Assembly (NCBI GenBank): GCA_041661865.1
Contig: JBAZTO010000008.1
Location: 1-64,000 of the forward strand
Direction of reading: 5' to 3'
Length of the DNA stretch: 64,000 nucleotides
DNA from: JBAZTO01 sp041661865
GTDB lineage: Bacteria; Planctomycetota; Phycisphaerae; SM23-33
The notes beneath the pieces are model-generated. The model made no database searches. It worked only from the letters and a program-made list of their open reading frames with translations, and had not been told where the DNA came from. Shown piece by piece: positions 1 through 7,742 of this stretch; the stretch's first letter is position 1, and every line of letters begins with the position of its first letter. Both the position numbers and the translations under genes were made by a program.

Positions 1-132
1 AAATGATCTCCGCAAGCGGCATCGCGGACGACCGAATAGCAGGCTGCGCGTGATCAGCGTTTGACAGAATCATCTTGTCCGAGACGGTTGGCTTGACAAC
101 CCGCTACATAGCGGGGCGAAAGAGATTCTGCC

Positions 133-290
133 GGCCCGTCGGGCCTTGTGAAGTCCTGGCCTCTTCCCGTATCGCGCGGCGTGGCAGATCCATTAGCTCC
201 CGCGTGCAACAAGTTGCACGCCCTACGCACCAAATCCTTCTTGGCCCTTCGGGCCTTGTGAAGTCCTGGCCTCTTCCCGTATCGCGCGGC
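133..290. repeat. 48-bp direct repeat pair
   Basis: Positions 133-180 and 243-290 carry the same 48 bases with one mismatch (138 G versus 248 T). Each copy begins with a small hairpin, GGCCC-kTC-GGGCC, followed by TTGTGAAGTCCTGGCC. The copies are 110 bp apart and enclose a GCGTGCAAC...GTTGCACGC hairpin at 201-226. No gene is associated. Confidence 0.8.
201..226. repeat. Dispersed GTGCAAC/GTTGCAC hairpin, copy 1
   Basis: The sequence CGCGTGCAACAAGTTGCACG is a hairpin followed by CCCTAC. Related copies lie at 525-555 (inverted), 753-781, 15060-15088, 58477-58507, 59150-59200 and 61899-61929. Most begin GATTCC and end CCCTAC; the loop varies. Confidence 0.75.
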
Positions 291-460
291 ATAGCCCCGG
301 CTCGTGGTCTGCGCAATAATCGCGACACGAAAAATGAGAGTCGCGCGCTCGGGTTTGCGCGCTAAGAATGGGCGCTTGCCCTCGCACGCAATGAAACCGC
401 GGGATAATTCCTTTTTTTGCTTCCTGCCATGGTAAGCAATATTGGCGCACAAATGTTGAT

Positions 461-476
461 TGTTCCACGTGGAACA
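461..476. promoter_or_regulatory. parS-like centromere site
   Basis: TGTTCCACGTGGAACA is a perfect 16-bp palindrome matching the widely conserved ParB-binding parS consensus (TGTTNCACGTGNAACA). ParB loads at such sites to spread along DNA and direct origin segregation with ParA and SMC. I found no second copy in the window and no parA/parB here. parS sites normally cluster around the replication origin, so this may mark the origin-proximal part of the chromosome. The match is exact; function is inferred. Confidence 0.75.
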
Positions 477-524
477 TTTTGAGAACGATTCTCGGCAGCG
501 ATTCCGCGAATTGCCCGTCAGCCC

Positions 525-555
525 GTAGGGCGTGCAACTGGTTGCACGCGGAATC
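525..555. repeat. Dispersed GTGCAAC/GTTGCAC hairpin, inverted copy
   Basis: It reads GTAGGGCGTGCAACTGGTTG then CACGCGGAATC, the reverse complement of the usual orientation. The stem is GCGTGCAAC paired with GTTGCACGC. It lies about 50 bp right of the parS-like palindrome. Confidence 0.75.
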
Positions 556-628
556 CTGCACCTCTTGCGCACGTGCCGATTGGCGTCTGCGAGGCACCCG
601 GCCAACCGATCTCTTGGGCCCATATTTG

Positions 629-781
629 GGAGGTGGAGTTCCAACTCCACCTCCTTTTCGCTCGTCCTGGACATCTTCGCGGCGGAGTAGGAAATCCGCC
701 GCGCGTCTACACGGCCGGGTGCCAGGCTTCTGCCCTATCTACAGGCAGAGAAGATTCCGCGTGCTGGTAAGCACGCCCTAC
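629..781. repeat. Composite hairpin repeat (three hairpins)
   Basis: Three hairpins occur in fixed order: GGAGGTGGAGTT paired with AACTCCACCTCC (629-654), a GCGGCGGAGTAGG hairpin (679-703) and GATTCCGCGTGC paired with GCACGCCCTAC (753-781). The same order is seen at 59055-59200, and the first two modules recur inverted at 17267-17333. The stems are long and GC-rich, so they may act as transcription terminators or RNA stabilisers, but they follow no particular gene here. Confidence 0.75.
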
Positions 782-954
782 GGATAGTTGTCGCGGGCAG
801 GCCTGTCTCTCCGCTTCGGGTAGAAGCCTGTCGCTCAGAACTGGTCACGACCCCAAAAGGCTTGCGGCCTGGGGCTGCCGCTGGTAGAAGGTGACGAGCG
901 TCGTTCTTCTTGTTCAGGTAGCACATATCTGGTTCGCCAGAAAGAGGTGTTCGC

Positions 955-1857
955 GTGATCTCGCTTAGGTGCGAAAGCCGCGGCGTTGCTCTTCGGGTCG
1001 CGGCGATCTGGTTGGTATGTGTCGCGTCAGGCTGCGCTACATTCCATGTTGACAGCAACCCGCCGGGCGATTGCTACTTCAACGGGCAGTTGGTGGGGAA
1101 GACGCCCTACTCGGCGGTTTACACGGCGGCCCAGCTCCAGGGGGCGCGCTGCGGCATCGTCCTGCCAGGACATGACGTGGCTGAAGCCATGCAGCTCCAG
1201 CCCGCACCGAACGCCATACCAATGGAGTCATCGCCGCCGGGGGCGATGGTCTACATCAACGGGGAGCTGGCCGGCAAGTCACCGCTCTACAGGACGGACC
1301 CCGGCTTTCTGACGAACCTGGGATATGTACTGGGAGGCTGCTATATCAGGGTCGTCTTCCCGCCCGAGGTGCTGGCCGGGAGGCCTGGCGCGGGGAGCAC
1401 TCCTCCGGCCGGCTCTGGCGAGCCCGCCACTGCAAAGGACAATGTCACTTGCGACCTTCGCGTCATCAACGTGGCCGACAGCTCAGGGATCGCCAATGCC
1501 TCGGGCGAGGCGGCGGCCGGCAAGCTCGACGCCCTTGCCAAGGGTCTGGCAGCCAAGCTCAAGGAAGGCGTGATAGTCAAGGGCGAGGCCATCGCGGTCG
1601 TCAGCCTGCGCAACCGCTCTGACAGCGCGCGAGGGAAGATCGTCGTGGAGGAGCTGGCCGACAAGTTGCAGGGAGCACTGATCGAGACTGGCTGGTTTGA
1701 GGTCAAGGAGCGGATCGACCTTCGTGCCGCCCTCACCGAGCAGGACCTGGACAAGGCCGGCATCGTGAAGAACGAGGGTGTCAGGAAGAAGCTGGCCGGG
1801 GTCAAGTACATCGTCATCGGCGGCGTGACCGTGACCGAGCCTGCAAAGAACCCGTGA
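955..1857 (+). CDS. Lipoprotein with PEGA-like repeats and LpoB/CsgG-like C-terminus
   Basis: Predicted 300-residue exported lipoprotein. The start is GTG at 955, chosen for the AAGAGG motif about ten bases upstream. A hydrophobic signal ends in a lipobox (A24-S-G-C27), so Cys27 should be lipidated. Two PEGA-like segments follow, each with a PPG...V/F-NG-x-L-x-GK-TP/SP pattern, at about residues 31-55 and 91-112. Residues 190-290 (VVSLRNRS, ELADKLQGALIETGWFEV) resemble the LpoB/CsgG family of outer-membrane lipoproteins, some of which activate peptidoglycan synthases. A surface or periplasmic structural role fits. The protein stands alone, with a 99-bp gap before cmk. The exact function is unknown. 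Confidence 0.7.
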   Translation: MISLRCESRGVALRVAAIWLVCVASGCATFHVDSNPPGDCYFNGQLVGKTPYSAVYTAAQLQGARCGIVLPGHDVAEAMQLQPAPNAIPMESSPPGAMVYINGELAGKSPLYRTDPGFLTNLGYVLGGCYIRVVFPPEVLAGRPGAGSTPPAGSGEPATAKDNVTCDLRVINVADSSGIANASGEAAAGKLDALAKGLAAKLKEGVIVKGEAIAVVSLRNRSDSARGKIVVEELADKLQGALIETGWFEVKERIDLRAALTEQDLDKAGIVKNEGVRKKLAGVKYIVIGGVTVTEPAKNP

Positions 1858-1956
1858 AGATCTCTCATTTCATGCGTTCCCCAAGTCCATCTCGGCCAAT
1901 CAATCGGCCCAAAGCAACCTCTACCGTCGGGGGCGAGGATGGGTTAAACTTCGGCC

Positions 1957-2622
1957 ATGATTATCACGATTGACGGACCTGCCGGCAGCGGCAAGAGCAC
2001 CGCGGCGCGGGAGTTGGCCAAGGCCCTGGGCATCGCATTTCTGGACACCGGGGCCACCTATCGCGCCGTGACGCTCAAGGCCCTGCGCGCCGGGGCGAAC
2101 CTCGAGGACGCCGCGGCCCTGGCCGCCGTGGCCCGCTCGGCCCGCATCCGCTTTCAGACCACTCCGCGGGGCCAGTTGCGCGTCCTGCTGGACGGTCGCG
2201 ACGTCTCCGCCGATATCCGCCTGGCGGAGGTGACCGACAACGCCCACTACGCCGCCCGCGCCGCCGAGGTCCGCGGCGTGCTGGTGGACTTGCAGCGGCG
2301 GATCGGGGCGGAGATGGGCAGTTTCGTCACCGAAGGCCGCGATCAGGGCTCGGTGGTCTTCCCGCGGGCGGAGTTCAAGTTCTACCTCGACGCCTCGCCG
2401 GAAGTCCGCGCGCGGCGGCGCTGCGCCGAGATGCTCGCCGACGGCCAGCAGGCCGATTACGACCAGATTCTCCAGGCCATCGGCGTCCGCGACCAGCGCG
2501 ACCGCGAGCGGGCCGTCTCGCCGCTGAAGCGGCCGGAGGGCGCCATCGAGATCGATACGACGAGCCTGACCATCCCGGAGGTCATCGAGACCCTGCGGCA
2601 ATACGTGGAGGCTCGGCGATGA
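1957..2622 (+). CDS. cmk: Cytidylate kinase
   Basis: Phosphorylates CMP and dCMP to the diphosphates with ATP, in cytoplasmic pyrimidine nucleotide salvage and synthesis. The 221-residue length is normal for the family. The P-loop GPAGSGKST sits at residues 7-15, followed by the LDTGATYRAVTLKAL segment typical of Cmk and the GRDQGSVVFP segment that corresponds to the usual GRDIGTVVFP (Q replaces I). The stop codon overlaps the start of plsC by four bases (ATGA), so the two are translationally coupled. This cmk-plsC pairing is common in bacteria. Confidence 0.95.
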   Translation: MIITIDGPAGSGKSTAARELAKALGIAFLDTGATYRAVTLKALRAGANLEDAAALAAVARSARIRFQTTPRGQLRVLLDGRDVSADIRLAEVTDNAHYAARAAEVRGVLVDLQRRIGAEMGSFVTEGRDQGSVVFPRAEFKFYLDASPEVRARRRCAEMLADGQQADYDQILQAIGVRDQRDRERAVSPLKRPEGAIEIDTTSLTIPEVIETLRQYVEARR

Positions 2623-3362
2623 GCGGCCCGACAAGCTATCCCAATCCCCTGCTGCGGGGCTTTGCCCCCGGCGGCAGCAAGGTGCAGCAGGCCAACTGGT
2701 GGTATCTCTTCTCCCGCCAGTGGCTACAGGTGCTCATGCCGGCGGCCTTCAAAGTCCGCGTCTTCAACCGGCGCGTCGAACCGGCTGAGGGCGGGGCCGT
2801 CTACATCTGCAACCACCAGAGCTTTCTGGACCCGATACTGATGAGCTTCGCGCTTTGCCGCCCGATGAACTACATGGCCCGCGACTCGCTGTTCCGCTGG
2901 CCGCTGTTCAGGCTCATCATCGAGTCGGCCAACGCCTTCCCCGTGCGGCGCGGCACAGCCGACCTGGCGGCACTGAAGGAAGCCATGCGGCGAATCAAGG
3001 ATGGCGGGCAGGTGGTGCTCTTCGCCGAAGGGACGCGGACGCTGGACGGGCGCATCGGCCCCTTCCTGCCGGGCGTGGCGATGCTGGCCCAGCGGGTGGC
3101 CCAGTGGACCGTGCCGGTGGTCATCGACGGGGCCTTCGAGTGCTGGCCGCGGACGCAGGCGCTGCCCAGCCCCGGCAACATCGTCGTGCAGTACGGCCGG
3201 CCCATGCCGCAGGAACAAGTCCGCAAAATGGCGCCCGAGGAACTGATGGGGCAGGTCAGGAACGAGATGATCGAGATCCAGGCGGAACTTCGCCGCCGCG
3301 TCGGCCGGGAGCCGCTGGATTACGGCAAGCCGTTCCCCACCAGCGGCGCGGGCAACGGGTAA
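2619..3362 (+). CDS. plsC: 1-acyl-sn-glycerol-3-phosphate acyltransferase
   Basis: Transfers an acyl chain to the sn-2 position of lysophosphatidate to form phosphatidic acid, at the inner face of the cytoplasmic membrane. The 247-residue protein has the catalytic HX4D motif (NHQSFLD, His66 and Asp71) and the substrate-binding EGTR motif (Glu137-Arg140). The upstream cmk stop overlaps its ATG. No separate promoter is visible, so the pair is probably one transcript. It lacks long membrane spans and should be monotopic. Confidence 0.93.
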   Translation: MSGPTSYPNPLLRGFAPGGSKVQQANWWYLFSRQWLQVLMPAAFKVRVFNRRVEPAEGGAVYICNHQSFLDPILMSFALCRPMNYMARDSLFRWPLFRLIIESANAFPVRRGTADLAALKEAMRRIKDGGQVVLFAEGTRTLDGRIGPFLPGVAMLAQRVAQWTVPVVIDGAFECWPRTQALPSPGNIVVQYGRPMPQEQVRKMAPEELMGQVRNEMIEIQAELRRRVGREPLDYGKPFPTSGAGNG

Positions 3363-3440
3363 GCCCTCCGGTGATTGCAGATTGCCAATGGCCGATCCCT
3401 GCGCAGCAAAAGAGGCGACAGATGAATCTGCCGCCTCTGA

Positions 3441-3513
3441 TGACCCCAAGGGGAGTCGAACCCCTGTCGCCGGGATGAAAACCCGGTGTCCTAGGCCTCT
3501 AGACGATGGGGCC
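3441..3513 (-). tRNA. tRNA-Glu (anticodon UUC)
   Basis: The minus strand folds into a complete 73-base cloverleaf. The acceptor stem GGCCCCA pairs with TGGGGTC (one G-U pair), the anticodon arm is CCGGG-TTTTCAT-CCCGG with anticodon TTC, and the T arm is AGGGG-TTCGACT-CCCCT. The discriminator base is A. CCA is not encoded. It lies convergent to plsC, 78 bp after its stop. Confidence 0.96.
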
Positions 3514-3557
3514 GCTGAGCGGTCCCACCCGGAAAAGTTCCGGGATGAGGGCCATGC

Positions 3558-3585
3558 ATCATACGAAAGATTTCATCGGCGTCAA
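3558..3585 (-). promoter_or_regulatory. Promoter of tRNA-Glu
   Basis: On the minus strand TTGACG (3580-3585) and TATGAT (3558-3563) are separated by 16 bases, a good sigma-70-type promoter. It lies about 45 bases upstream of the tRNA 5' end. The transcribed leader contains the short hairpin CCCGGAA-ctt-TTCCGGG just before the tRNA. Confidence 0.7.
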
Positions 3586-3639
3586 ATCCATTTGCCGACG
3601 GTTCCGCCCCGAGGTGCGCCCAAACACCACGATCCACGA

Positions 3640-4539
3640 TTAACTCCCCTTGGCCACGTCGAGGTTTTCCAGGAACTGGGCCTCGTTGCCCCGCTCGCTG
3701 AGCCAGAACCCCAAGGCCGCGCCGGCCCCGCCGGCTGAGAGCCAGTCGATGGGCAGGGCGCGAGCGTACAGCGGCACCATGACCCAGTCCTCCACTCGCG
3801 TGCCGATGGAAGCCACCGAGGCCAGGATGTAGAGGAAGATACCCGCCAGCAACGGGCCGGCCAGGAAGACGACGCTGAAGGGCGCGGGCATCGAGCGATG
3901 GGCGATCAGGACGGCCAGCGTGAAACTCGCCACCAGTGCGAAAATCGCCTGGCCGCGCTGGTCGGATTGCAGGAGGATCAGCAGCAGCACGACGGCGATC
4001 AGCACGGACAGGCCCATGCTCACCAGCGAGCGGCCCAGCAGGAGTTGGAAGTTTTGCCGCCGCGGCGCAGCCGGCTCGCCCATCGGCGACCGCCACAGCC
4101 AGTTGGGGCGGACGGCTCGCACCATGCGGCGGACCCCTCCGATCACGGCCACCGCGACGGTCAGGATCACGCCCATGAACAGCGTCTCGGCGGCCAGCAG
4201 TCGCAGCGTGCCGCCGTAGCCGTCGCTGTCCATCCACAGCAGCGTGTTGAAGCTGGCCGAGTGAAGGCTGATGCCCCCCACCGCCACCAGCGTGGCCAGG
4301 ATGGCGCCCTCAGGCCGGGCCGAGATCGTCATCAGGCCGCAGGCGCCGGCCAGTGCGACCACCATCACGGCAAAGGCCAGCGCCTGGCCATAACTTCCGG
4401 TGGGAAAGAACGCAATGGCCGTCCGCTCGTCGCAAAGCCTGACGGCGGGGTAGAGCAGGAAATACACCACGGCCAGGGCCGCCGCCGCGGTCAACTGCAC
4501 GACCTGCTTTTCAAACCAGTGTAATTGCTGATGGCTCAT
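3640..4539 (-). CDS. Polytopic membrane protein of unknown function
   Basis: Predicted integral membrane protein of about 299 residues; I do not recognise the family. About eight hydrophobic segments are visible, for example VVQLTAAAALAVVYFLLYP near the N-terminus, followed by pairs of helices to the end. A basic cytoplasmic loop (RRMVRAVRPNWLWRSP) lies in the middle. ATG at 4539 (MSHQQLHWF) is preferred because the first hydrophobic segment follows soon after; an upstream ATG at 4575 would add twelve residues. Neither has a strong RBS. It is divergent from pta and sits alone. No catalytic motif is evident. Confidence 0.7.
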   Translation of the reverse strand: MSHQQLHWFEKQVVQLTAAAALAVVYFLLYPAVRLCDERTAIAFFPTGSYGQALAFAVMVVALAGACGLMTISARPEGAILATLVAVGGISLHSASFNTLLWMDSDGYGGTLRLLAAETLFMGVILTVAVAVIGGVRRMVRAVRPNWLWRSPMGEPAAPRRQNFQLLLGRSLVSMGLSVLIAVVLLLILLQSDQRGQAIFALVASFTLAVLIAHRSMPAPFSVVFLAGPLLAGIFLYILASVASIGTRVEDWVMVPLYARALPIDWLSAGGAGAALGFWLSERGNEAQFLENLDVAKGS

Positions 4540-4634
4540 TTGGGTCTCGACATCGCCGGCGGCAAAAGCTAGCATGGCCCACTCGTCGCCGCAAGGCGTG
4601 ACATACTATCTGCAACCGCATACAGAGGCAAGCC

Positions 4635-5642
4635 ATGAATAGCGTCGTACAAAGACTGACTGACCGGGCCGCCAAGGCTCACAAGTGCGTCGTACTGCCC
4701 GAGGCCGATGACCCGCGCGTGGTCCAGGCCGCCCGGGCCATCGTGGACGGCGGTTACGCCCGCGTGGTCCTGCTGGGCAAGGCCGACGCGATCAAGAAAC
4801 TGGCCGACCAGTCCGGCGACTCCCTGCACAATATCGAAGTGATCGATCACATGACCGACCCCAAGCGCGGCGACTACGTCGGGGCCCTGTACGAAAAGCG
4901 TCGCGCCAAAGGCATGACCCGCGAGGCTGCCGACAAGGTCCTGTCCGCCTCCGTTTACTACGCCGCCCAGATGGTGGCCGACGGGCGCGTTGACGGCATG
5001 GTGGCCGGCAGCATCTGCCCCACCGCCGACACCGTCCGCAGCGCCCTGTTCAGCGTCGGCACGGCCGCCGGCTCGAACACCGTCACCGCGTGCAGCATCA
5101 TGTGTACGCAGGTCAAGGATGTCGGCGTGGACGGAGCGCTGATTTTCGCCGACACCGGCGTCCTGCCCGAGCCGACCGTCGAGCAGTTGGCCGACACGGC
5201 CATCGCCGCGGCAGAGTCCTGCCGCACGCTGCTGGAAGTCGAGCCGCGCGTGGCCATGCTCAGTTTTTCCACCAAGGGCTCGGCCCACAGCCCCGCCGTG
5301 CAGAAGGTCATCGACGCGACGAAGCTCGCGCAGACGCGCCGGCCTGACTTGAAGATCGACGGCGAGCTGCAACTGGACGCCGCCCTGATTCCCGCCATCG
5401 CCGATCGCAAGTGCAAGGGTTCGCAAGTCGCCGGGCGGGCCAACACGCTGGTCTTCCCCGACCTCTCGTGCGGCAACATCGCCTACAAGCTGGTGGAGCG
5501 CCTCGGCGGCGCGACGGCCTTGGGCCCGCTGCTCCAGGGCCTGGCCAAGCCGATCAACGACCTGTCCCGCGGCTGCAGCGTGGAAGATATCGTGCTGATC
5601 TCCGCCATCACGGCCGTGCAGTCGCTGTCAGTCAAGAAATGA
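4635..5642 (+). CDS. pta: Phosphate acetyltransferase
   Basis: Interconverts acetyl-CoA and acetyl phosphate in overflow or fermentative acetate metabolism; in some bacteria the product also feeds signalling. The 335-residue protein matches the short single-domain Pta form (about 330 residues) without the N-terminal regulatory domain. Family signatures are visible: [14 protein letters not shown] near the start, [19 protein letters not shown] in the middle, and [20 protein letters not shown] towards the C-terminus. No acetate kinase gene is adjacent. An intrinsic terminator follows at 5732-5767. Confidence 0.94.
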   Translation: MNSVVQRLTDRAAKAHKCVVLPEADDPRVVQAARAIVDGGYARVVLLGKADAIKKLADQSGDSLHNIEVIDHMTDPKRGDYVGALYEKRRAKGMTREAADKVLSASVYYAAQMVADGRVDGMVAGSICPTADTVRSALFSVGTAAGSNTVTACSIMCTQVKDVGVDGALIFADTGVLPEPTVEQLADTAIAAAESCRTLLEVEPRVAMLSFSTKGSAHSPAVQKVIDATKLAQTRRPDLKIDGELQLDAALIPAIADRKCKGSQVAGRANTLVFPDLSCGNIAYKLVERLGGATALGPLLQGLAKPINDLSRGCSVEDIVLISAITAVQSLSVKK

Positions 5643-5657
5643 CAACGAGCGGGGATG

Positions 5658-5680
5658 AACGCAGATAGACGCAGATAGCG
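5658..5680. repeat. Tandem 10-mer repeat
   Basis: Just after pta the sequence ACGCAGATAG occurs twice in tandem. It resembles the short-unit arrays elsewhere in the window (7-mer, 8-mer and 9-mer units) but has no visible inverted partner nearby. Confidence 0.5.
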
Positions 5681-5731
5681 GCGGGTGTTGCGAGACATAC
5701 GTAGCTACCGAGATCTGAAAAGACATGGCAC

Positions 5732-5767
5732 CAGAGGACGAGCAAGTCTCGTCCTCTGCTTTTTTTT
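5732..5767 (+). terminator. Intrinsic terminator after pta
   Basis: An 11-bp stem, CAGAGGACGAG paired with CTCGTCCTCTG around a five-base loop, is followed by eight T residues. It lies 90 bp after the pta stop and 26 bp before the convergent phosphotransferase gene. The T run is only on the plus-strand side, so it should serve pta. Confidence 0.9.
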
Positions 5768-5792
5768 ATGGAGGGCCCTGACTGCCGACACC

Positions 5793-6794
5793 TTATGCCC
5801 TGGCAAGTTGGTCCACGTACGCACGATTTGCATGGAGCCACAACAGCATCCGCAGGTTCTTGGTCGCCCATTCAACACAGGAGCTATCCGCCCATTGCGT
5901 GCGATAATTCGCTCGCTCGCACGCATCTTGGCAAAACCAGGCGATAAACGCACCCTGGATCACCAGCATGATGTGCCACATCGCTCGCTTCTCCGCTTCA
6001 GCAAGCGTGATGACCTGCTGATAACCATCCAGGAGGCCGCGGACCATCTGCCCCCATTCCTGTCCATCCCTCATTCTCGTCCCCGACGCCGAAGACGGAG
6101 CATTGCCGAGCATGTCCGTGCAGCAATAGCACAGGTCGTAAACGCGCGGACCGCGCCGGGCCATCTCAAAATCAACAAAGCTCACGACCGTGCAGTCCTC
6201 CCGCAAGAGGATATTGGCTTGGTGGCTGTCGCGATGGATCAATTGCTCGGGCAGGCCGCCACAGACCTGCGGTATCTCCTGGGCGATGCGATCAAGAATC
6301 TCCACCGCCTCGGCAACCTCCAAGCCGAGAGCGTTCGACCGCATCCTTGGCAACGCCCACTTACGCACGTCGTCCACTAGGTTCATTGGGCCCATTACCG
6401 CCAGGTTCTCGTGACGCTTGAGTGCAAGATGCAACTGGGCGATGGCCGCGCCAGTAGCACGAACTCTGTCGGCGGGATCGCCTACAGTCTTGCTTGTGTC
6501 GGTCCATTCAACGAAGGGATAGAGGCAGAAGCACTTGCCCATCGCCACGGTCAACAAATGACCTTGGCGATTCGGAATGGGTGTCAGAACCGGCACGCCA
6601 TCGGCATCCAGCGCCGCCAGAAGGCGAGCCATTCGCCCCACACGCTCAGCCTCGGTAGCATCTTGTTCCTGCTTCAGAACGAATTTGTTCCCCGATAGCA
6701 CCGTGATAAGGCCGACGCTGTCCTTAAGCCATTCAACGCCACCAACTTGGCCAATATCCCAGGCACTTAGGATGCTCTGGTAGTGGTCCTTCAT
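5793..6794 (-). CDS. APH-family small-molecule kinase
   Basis: A 333-residue kinase of the aminoglycoside phosphotransferase/choline kinase fold, predicted to phosphorylate a small hydroxylated substrate with ATP. The Brenner motif is intact: HRDSHQAN with catalytic Asp189 and Asn194, then VDFE with metal-binding Asp208. ATG at 6794 is chosen for the GAGG just upstream. It is the last gene of a minus-strand run with RsbW, STAS and kinase genes (76-bp gap from RsbW). The substrate is unknown; resistance should not be assumed, since similar proteins act on homoserine, choline, sugars or antibiotics. Confidence 0.8.
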   Translation of the reverse strand: MKDHYQSILSAWDIGQVGGVEWLKDSVGLITVLSGNKFVLKQEQDATEAERVGRMARLLAALDADGVPVLTPIPNRQGHLLTVAMGKCFCLYPFVEWTDTSKTVGDPADRVRATGAAIAQLHLALKRHENLAVMGPMNLVDDVRKWALPRMRSNALGLEVAEAVEILDRIAQEIPQVCGGLPEQLIHRDSHQANILLREDCTVVSFVDFEMARRGPRVYDLCYCCTDMLGNAPSSASGTRMRDGQEWGQMVRGLLDGYQQVITLAEAEKRAMWHIMLVIQGAFIAWFCQDACERANYRTQWADSSCVEWATKNLRMLLWLHANRAYVDQLARA

Positions 6795-6870
6795 GGTTCC
6801 TCGCCTGTGGTTTCGCCCCTCTGTGAACAAGCAGTCTATCCCGGCTGGATTCTTTGCTACGACATTTGAC

Positions 6871-7260
6871 TCACGCCCGCTTCTTGACCATCCGAACCTG
6901 GTTGCCGCAATCGTTGAATTGCACGACATCCATGTACGCCCGCATCAGCATGATGCCGCGTCCGGAGGGCTTTTCGAGATTCTCGTCGGCGGTGGGGTCG
7001 GGCACGGCGTGGGGGTTAAAGCCGCACCCTTCGTCGGTGATGACGAAGACGGCCTGCTCTTCGTTGATGTCGTACTCGACATGCACGGTCTTGCGCGGGT
7101 CCAGGCCGTTGCCGTGCTTGATGGCGTTGTTGAGGGCCTCCTCCAGCGCCAGGCGGATGGCGAAAGCGCACACCTCGCTGTATCCGCAACGGCTGACCTC
7201 GCTGAGCACTTTGCGCTCAAGCTTTCTGGCCGCCTTCAAATCGGAGGGTATCGCCATCAT
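6871..7260 (-). CDS. RsbW-like anti-sigma factor / serine kinase
   Basis: A 129-residue GHKL-fold regulator of the RsbW/SpoIIAB family. Such proteins hold a sigma factor or another target and phosphorylate a STAS antagonist. The ATP-binding motifs are present: the N box EEALNNAIKHGN (about residues 40-51), the G1 box DEGCGFNP and the G2 region GRGIMLMRA. ATG at 7260 aligns with the family start; a TTG at 7269 could add three residues. The gene lies 41 bp after the STAS gene, its likely partner. No sigma factor is encoded nearby, so the output target is unknown. Confidence 0.88.
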   Translation of the reverse strand: MMAIPSDLKAARKLERKVLSEVSRCGYSEVCAFAIRLALEEALNNAIKHGNGLDPRKTVHVEYDINEEQAVFVITDEGCGFNPHAVPDPTADENLEKPSGRGIMLMRAYMDVVQFNDCGNQVRMVKKRA

Positions 7261-7301
7261 GCCTGCCAACGGTCTTTATTCCGCCAGGCCGCGCCGCCGG
7301 G

Positions 7302-7661
7302 TCAGGCCAAGCTTGCCAGTGCTTCCTGCCGGCTGCGGCAAATCTGAAAAACCTCGTTCAGCCGCGTGATCACGAACACTTCAAAGATCGCCGGCTGAAT
7401 CCCGCAAAGCCTCAGTTGCCCGTTCTTCTCGCGTATTCTCTTGTGGAGCCTGATGAGCATGCCCAAGGCGCTGGAGGACATCTGCCCGACGGAGGAAAAG
7501 TCCAGGACCAGCCGGGGATCATCGCTGGCGACCACGAGGGAATTGATCTGCTCGCCGATCTGGGCAATGTTCATCTCGTCGAGGATCTTCTTGTCGGTCA
7601 GTTCCACGACCGTCACGTTTCCCTCGGCTGAGACGGTTACTCGTCCAATGCCTTCTCGCAT
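7302..7661 (-). CDS. STAS-domain anti-sigma factor antagonist
   Basis: A 119-residue single-domain STAS protein of the RsbV/SpoIIAA type. Unphosphorylated antagonist binds the RsbW-like partner and frees its target; phosphorylation switches this off. The loop VGQMSSSALGML aligns with the SpoIIAA phosphorylation site, with Ser63 or Ser64 as the likely acceptor; the usual preceding Asp is Ser here. The start at 7661 has a strong AAGGAG eight bases upstream, whereas the longer frame has none. It lies between the kinase and RsbW genes, in the same direction. Confidence 0.88.
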   Translation of the reverse strand: MREGIGRVTVSAEGNVTVVELTDKKILDEMNIAQIGEQINSLVVASDDPRLVLDFSSVGQMSSSALGMLIRLHKRIREKNGQLRLCGIQPAIFEVFVITRLNEVFQICRSRQEALASLA

Positions 7662-7742
7662 CGATCTCGCTCCTTCCACGCTCATGGGTGCTAGTAGACG
7701 AGGCTGCGGCGACTTTGTCAAGCGGCAAGGTGGCTCCGGGGC

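Larger units (their letters stand above)
1..954. other. Non-coding region with repeats and a parS-like site
   Basis: No convincing gene was found here on either strand; the open frames lack ribosome binding sites and run through repeats. It holds a parS-like palindrome (461-476), a 48-bp direct repeat (133-180 and 243-290), three hairpins of the GCGTGC...GCACGC type (201-226, 525-555, 753-781) and a pair of longer hairpins (629-654 and 679-703). It ends at the RBS of the lipoprotein gene at 955. Confidence 0.7.

Noticed and set aside
1..954. Replication origin
   Set aside because: A parS-like site is present, but no DnaA boxes, AT-rich unwinding region or dnaA/dnaN genes were found.
5793..6794. 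Aminoglycoside resistance gene
   Set aside because: Only the generic APH fold is supported; substrate residues cannot be read from the sequence and the context is regulatory, not resistance.
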